38,416 nt of DNA from Gammaproteobacteria bacterium (GTDB lineage: Bacteria; Pseudomonadota; Gammaproteobacteria; Acidiferrobacterales; Acidiferrobacteraceae): positions 1 through 38,416 of the forward strand of contig JAPTWT010000284.1 of NCBI GenBank assembly GCA_028064935.1. The letters are read 5' to 3'. Positions 33,182 through 38,416 of this stretch are shown here, piece by piece (position 1 is the first letter of the stretch; the number at the start of each line of letters is the position of its first letter). The position numbers and the translations under genes are program-made. The notes under the pieces are model-generated. The model had not been told where the DNA came from and did not search any database. It saw only the letters and a list, made by a program, of their open reading frames with translations.

Positions 33182-33556
33182 ATGTCGCGTGCACGCCCGC
33201 AAGACCTGGGTCTTAGGACCCTGCGCCTGCCGGTGGGGGCCTGGGCCTCCATTTGGCACCGCATCACAGGCGTCCTTTTGGTCGGCGTGGTGGGTTGGGC
33301 CCTCGGGCTTTTGCGGGCCTCTCTGCAAGGCCCGGGGGATTTTCGGCGGGTGGCAGACGCGATACGCGGACCGTGGGGGCATATGATAGGACCGCTTGCG
33401 ACCCTTGTTGCGGCCCAGCACCTCTACGGCGGGATGCGCCATCTGGCGCATGACGCCGGCTGGGGATTCGGGCGCGACCGGGCGCGCGCAAGTGCCGGCG
33501 CGGTCATGATCCTTGCGGTACTGACCGCGCTCGCGGCGTTCTGGGCATGGCCCTGA
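33182..33556 (+). CDS. sdhC: Succinate dehydrogenase cytochrome b556 subunit
   Basis: Membrane anchor of complex II, with three hydrophobic helices. The quinone-site motif SIWHRITG lies in the N-terminal part, and the heme-b ligand His sits in the second helix region QHLYGGMRHLAHD, matching the H-x3-G-[IM]-R-H pattern of SdhC. The length of 124 is typical. ATG 33182 is preceded by GGGGAGG. The end overlaps sdhD by 10 nt. Confidence 0.94.
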   Translation: MSRARPQDLGLRTLRLPVGAWASIWHRITGVLLVGVVGWALGLLRASLQGPGDFRRVADAIRGPWGHMIGPLATLVAAQHLYGGMRHLAHDAGWGFGRDRARASAGAVMILAVLTALAAFWAWP

Positions 33557-33897
33557 GCGATCGCAATCTCGGCAGTCGCCGCGCCGGCAGCGGTGCCTAT
33601 CTGCTCGTGCGCGCAAGCGCGGTGGCGATCGCCGGCGGGGCGCTCGCGCTCATGGCCCTGATCGCCGAACTCCCTCGCTTCGGCTACGGTCCCTGGCAGG
33701 CGCTCTTTCGCGAGACGGCCGTGCGTATCCTGCTGGCCGGCTGGCTTTCGGCGGTGGCGCTGCATGCCTATCTCGGCTGTGATTCGATCCTGAAGGACTA
33801 TGTCCACAACACCTTCGCGCGCCTTGTCGGTCTGATGGTGATTGCCCTAAGCCTGCTCGCGCTGGTCGTCTACGGCATGGTGGCGGTGTGGGCATGA
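33547..33897 (+). CDS. sdhD: Succinate dehydrogenase membrane anchor subunit SdhD
   Basis: Second anchor of complex II; three membrane helices in 116 residues. The segment VALHAYLGCDSILKDYVHN corresponds to the SdhD motif with the Asp-Tyr pair near the quinone site. The sequence is divergent outside that motif, as is usual, so assignment rests on size, topology and position between sdhC and sdhA. It overlaps both neighbours (10 and 4 nt). Confidence 0.92.
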   Translation: MALSDRNLGSRRAGSGAYLLVRASAVAIAGGALALMALIAELPRFGYGPWQALFRETAVRILLAGWLSAVALHAYLGCDSILKDYVHNTFARLVGLMVIALSLLALVVYGMVAVWA

Positions 33898-35660
33898 GCA
33901 CGCGCCTTCCGCGCCGCCAGTTCGACTGCCTGGTGCTGGGCGCCGGAGGCGCCGGTCTGCGCGCGGCCTTGCAGCTCGCCGATGGCGACGCGCATGTGGC
34001 GGTGGTGTCCAAGGTCTTTCCGACGCGCTCGCACACCGTGGCCGCGCAAGGCGGGGTGAATGCGGCCCTTGGAAACGTCCTGCCGGATTCCTGGCACTGG
34101 CATATGTACGATACGGTCAAGGGTGGCGATTATCTCGGTGATCAGGACGCGATCGAGTATCTCTGCCGGGCGGCGAGCCGGCTTGTCATCGAGCTCGAAC
34201 ACTACGGGGTGCCGTTTTCGCGCATCGACGACGGGCGCATCTATCAGCGCAAATTCGGCGGGCAGAGCCAGAATTTCGGAGGGGAGCAGGCGGCGCGCAC
34301 CTGCGCTGCGGCCGATCGCACGGGGCACGCCATCCTCCATGCCCTCTATCAGCAGAACATCCGCGCCAAGACCCATTTCTTCGATGAGTTCTTCGCCATC
34401 GACCTGTTGCGTGATGCCGACGGCAATACCCTGGGCGCGCTGGTCCTGGAGATCGAGACTGGTGAGCTGCTCGTGATCGAGAGCAAGACCACCCTGATCG
34501 CGACGGGTGGTGCCGGACGCATGTACCGCACCAGCACCAATGCCCTGATCAATACCGGTGACGGGCTTGCCATCGCCTTGCGCGCGGGCCTCCCTTTGCA
34601 GGACATGGAATTTATCCAGTTCCATCCCACCGGACTCGCCGGTCTCGGGGTGTTGATCACCGAGGGTGCGCGTGGCGAGGGCGGATATCTCGTAAATGGC
34701 CGCGGCGAGCGTTTCATGGAACACTATGCCCCACATGCCCGGGACCTCGCCAGCCGCGATGTGGTGAGCCGGGCGATTCACATGGAGGTGTCGGAGGGGC
34801 GTGGCTGCGGGCCGCGCGGCGATTACGTGGAGCTGAAGCTCGATCACTTGGGCGATGACACGATCCGCAAGCGCCTGCCGGGCATACGTGACACCGTGCT
34901 GCGTTTCGCCCATATCGATCCGGCGCGCGCACCGATCCCGGTCTATCCGACCGCCCATTACATCATGGGCGGCATCCCCACGAACCGCTTTGGGCAGGTA
35001 GTGGCCCCTGAACGTCATGGCCCGGAGGAGCCGCAGCCCGGGCTCTACGCGGTCGGCGAGTGCGCCTGCGTGTCGGTGCATGGCGCCAACCGACTGGGCG
35101 GCAACTCGCTGCTTGATATCATCGTATTTGGACGCGCCGCCGGCAATCATATCCTTGCGGCGCTCAAGGAACAGCGCTACCACAGGCCCCTGCCCGGGGA
35201 GACGGTGGAACGTGCGCAAGAGCGGGTGCGGCGCTGGGAACGTCCGGGGGAGGAATCGGTGGAGGCCCTTGGCGCCGAGCTTCGGCAGGTCATGGAACGT
35301 TACTGCGGGGTGTTCCGCACTCAGGACGTCCTGGATGAGGGGGCGCGACGGGTGCGCGAGATCCGCGAGCGGCTCGCCCACGCCGGGCTGCGCGATCAGA
35401 GCCGGGTCTTCAACACCGCCCGAATCGAGGCCTTGGAGCTCGAGAATCTGGTCGAGGTGGCGCTCGCCACCGTGGTTTCGGCGGCGGCACGTCACGAGAG
35501 CCGCGGGGCGCATTCGCGGGTCGATCATCCCGAACGTGACGATCGCCACTGGTTGAAGCACACCCTCTATCTGCGCGCAGGGGAGACCATCGACTACAAG
35601 CCGGTGCGCGTAAAGCCCCTGACCGTCGATTCGTTTCCGCCGATCGCGCGAACTTATTAG
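33894..35660 (+). CDS. sdhA: Succinate dehydrogenase flavoprotein subunit
   Basis: Oxidises succinate to fumarate, using FAD covalently bound to His47 in FPTRSHTVAAQGG. The dinucleotide motif VLGAGGAGLRAALQLA is at the N-terminus. The active-site region ITEGARGEGGYLVNGRGERF contains the catalytic Arg, and GECACVSVHGANRLGGNSL is the conserved FAD contact. 588 residues. ATG 33894 overlaps the sdhD stop as ATGA; a GTG two codons earlier is also in frame. The FAD is attached with help from SdhE, encoded two genes downstream. Confidence 0.97.
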   Translation: MSTRLPRRQFDCLVLGAGGAGLRAALQLADGDAHVAVVSKVFPTRSHTVAAQGGVNAALGNVLPDSWHWHMYDTVKGGDYLGDQDAIEYLCRAASRLVIELEHYGVPFSRIDDGRIYQRKFGGQSQNFGGEQAARTCAAADRTGHAILHALYQQNIRAKTHFFDEFFAIDLLRDADGNTLGALVLEIETGELLVIESKTTLIATGGAGRMYRTSTNALINTGDGLAIALRAGLPLQDMEFIQFHPTGLAGLGVLITEGARGEGGYLVNGRGERFMEHYAPHARDLASRDVVSRAIHMEVSEGRGCGPRGDYVELKLDHLGDDTIRKRLPGIRDTVLRFAHIDPARAPIPVYPTAHYIMGGIPTNRFGQVVAPERHGPEEPQPGLYAVGECACVSVHGANRLGGNSLLDIIVFGRAAGNHILAALKEQRYHRPLPGETVERAQERVRRWERPGEESVEALGAELRQVMERYCGVFRTQDVLDEGARRVREIRERLAHAGLRDQSRVFNTARIEALELENLVEVALATVVSAAARHESRGAHSRVDHPERDDRHWLKHTLYLRAGETIDYKPVRVKPLTVDSFPPIARTY

Positions 35661-35670
35661 GAGCCGGCTC

Positions 35671-36368
35671 ATGCGCTTTCGCATCTATCGCTATAGGCCC
35701 GAGGAGGGCGGGGGGCCGGTCCTCCAGGACTATGTCCTCACCCCCGAGACCCTGGATGGTGCGGTGATGCTGCTCGATGCCCTGATGCTCTTGAAGGCCC
35801 AGGATGAGACGCTGAGCTTCCGGCGTTCGTGCCGCGAGGGCGTGTGTGGGTCGGATGCCATGAACATCAATGGCCGCAACGGACTGGCGTGCATCACCCC
35901 CCTCAAGGATCTGCGCGAGCCGATCACATTGCGTCCGCTGCCGGGGATGCCGGTGATCCGCGACCTGGTGGTCGATCTCTCGGGGTTTTATCGCCAGTAT
36001 CGCTCTGTGCGGCCATGGCTCATAGATGAGGGGCCACAGCCCGAGATCGAGCGCCCCCAAAGCCCCATTGAGCGTGACCGGCTCGACGGCCTCTATGAAT
36101 GCATCCTATGCGCCTGTTGCACGACGAGCTGTCCGTCGTTCTGGTGGAACCCCGAGCGCTTTCTGGGTCCGGCGGCCTTGCTCCAGGCCTACCGCTTCGT
36201 CACCGATAGCCGCGACAAGGCGCTCGGCTCGCGTCTGGATGATCTCGAGGACCCCTACCGCCTGTATCGCTGCCATACCATCATGAACTGCACCGACGTC
36301 TGCCCCAAGGGGCTCGATCCGGCGCGCGCCATAAGCGGAATCCGGGCGTTGCTCGCCAAGCGTAGACT

Positions 36369-36372
<4 letters not shown>
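35671..36372 (+). CDS. sdhB: Succinate dehydrogenase iron-sulfur subunit
   Basis: Passes electrons from FAD to quinone. The [2Fe-2S] ligands are C54, C59, C74 and probably D62 (SCREGVCGSDAM; NGLAC). The [4Fe-4S] ligands are C144, C147 and C150 (CILCACCTTSCPSFWWN), and the [3Fe-4S] cluster lies around C154, C201 and C207 with CTDVCPKGLDP. 233 residues. AGGAG lies about 6 nt before ATG 35671. The end overlaps sdhE by 4 nt. Its clusters are plausible clients of divergent ygfZ. Confidence 0.97.
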
Positions 36373-37894
<1,522 letters not shown>

Positions 37895-37968
37895 GGGTCA
37901 TTTAGTGCGTTGGATATCGCATGACCGGGGCCCGCCTGTCGAGGCCGTAAAGTGGCGTGGACGGCCGT

Positions 37969-38373
37969 TCAGGCCTTGTTGCGCTTCAAGAGGGCATCCA
38001 GGCTGAGACAGCCGGCCCCGTTGACTGCGAGTATGATAAGTCCCCCAGTGAAGCTCACCTCCGCGAGCGTTATGATCTGATTACTCATGGTCGCGAGGTT
38101 CTGGTGGAAGATGACGATGGCGGCGGTCGAGAACAGGGCGAGCAACAAGGCCGCCCAGCGCGTCCACAGGCCGGCCATGATCGCAAGGCTACCCAGGAGT
38201 TCGACTGCGATCACGACCGGCAGCAGCGCTCCGGGGACTCCATAGGAGATCATGTAGAGGCGTGTCCCCTCATAGTCCTCGATCTTGCCGAGGGCGGCAA
38301 AGAGAAAGATGAACGCCAGAAGCACGCGCCCGATGAGATCGAAGACCGCAAGCCCTTTATCCTTATATGACAT
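37969..38373 (-). CDS. DoxX family membrane protein
   Basis: 134 residues with four hydrophobic segments (around DLIGRVLLAFIFLFAALGK, LLPVVIAVELLGSLAIMAGL, WAALLLALFSTAAIVIF and FTGGLIILAVNGAG). The helix-1 GRVLLAFIFLFAALGKI and the later HQNLA segment are DoxX-like. Members of the wider family include the DoxD/DoxA-type thiosulfate:quinone oxidoreductases of acidophiles, but most DoxX proteins have no assigned reaction and nothing here proves one. ATG ends at 38373, with GGGAGA about 9 nt upstream on the minus strand. Nothing else is visible between its start and the window end. Confidence 0.85.
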   Translation of the reverse strand: MSYKDKGLAVFDLIGRVLLAFIFLFAALGKIEDYEGTRLYMISYGVPGALLPVVIAVELLGSLAIMAGLWTRWAALLLALFSTAAIVIFHQNLATMSNQIITLAEVSFTGGLIILAVNGAGCLSLDALLKRNKA

Positions 38374-38416
38374 GAGGTATTCTCCCTGGCGGGCCTATCC
38401 CGCCGATACAGCCTAG

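Noticed and set aside
33870..35684. Open frame of 604 codons on the minus strand opposite sdhA
   Set aside because: Shadow of sdhA in a high-GC codon pattern, with no motif and no start context.
37895..37968. Possible bidirectional terminator between serS and doxX
   Set aside because: A six-base GGCCGT/ACGGCC repeat with a 12-nt loop and no T-tract is too weak to call.
37969..38373. Calling the DoxX protein a thiosulfate:quinone oxidoreductase subunit
   Set aside because: Family membership alone does not support the reaction, and no partner gene is in view.

Overview
The window is a GC-rich, gene-dense stretch of a Gram-negative chromosome. Gene order points to a gammaproteobacterium: a map-glnD pair diverges from rpsB-tsf-pyrH-frr-uppS-cdsA-dxr-rseP-bamA-lpxD-fabZ-lpxA-lpxB-rnhB-dnaE-accA-tilS-pyrG-kdsA-eno-ftsB. 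Periplasm-facing domains (RseP PDZ region, BamA POTRA region) are very rich in Arg/Lys/His and poor in Asp/Glu. Together with a DoxX-family protein at the right end, this suggests an acidophile, perhaps of the Acidiferrobacter type. That placement is inference from composition and synteny, not a database match.

Layout. (1) 1-4673, accessory: the 3' part of a duplicated MacB/FtsX-type permease, then a three-gene ABC-2 export cassette (ATPase plus two permeases). The cassette is visibly broken: a one-base frameshift in the ATPase gene, an in-frame TAG in the second permease, and only a CTG available as start of the first permease. (2) 4723-8149, minus strand: map then glnD (protein N-terminal processing; nitrogen sensing). 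(3) 8150-8427: divergent control region with a candidate promoter for each side and a strongly structured rpsB leader. (4) 8428-32095, plus strand: a long, tightly packed housekeeping array for translation (S2, EF-Ts, RRF, TilS), nucleotide supply (PyrH, PyrG), isoprenoid and phospholipid precursors (Dxr, UppS, CdsA), envelope assembly (RseP, BamA, LpxD/FabZ/LpxA/LpxB, KdsA), replication (RnhB, DnaE), fatty acid synthesis (AccA), glycolysis (Eno) and division (FtsB). Many junctions overlap by 1-14 nt, implying translational coupling. (5) 32071-33099, minus strand: ygfZ, an iron-sulfur maintenance factor. It lies divergent to (6) 33182-37894, plus strand: sdhC-sdhD-sdhA-sdhB-sdhE-serS, i.e. complex II, its flavinylation factor and, coupled to it, seryl-tRNA synthetase. 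(7) 37969-38373, minus strand: doxX.

How it fits together: the central array couples protein synthesis, membrane growth and outer-membrane biogenesis. The right side groups a respiratory complex with two maturation factors (SdhE for FAD, YgfZ for Fe-S). I found no tRNA or rRNA gene, CRISPR array, insertion sequence or phage gene. I do not see a convincing new multi-gene system. The signals most worth a second look are the decaying exporter, the folded rpsB leader, the rpsB/tsf attenuator hairpin, an RNase HII with an altered GRG motif, the S2 tail, and the serS linkage to the sdh operon.
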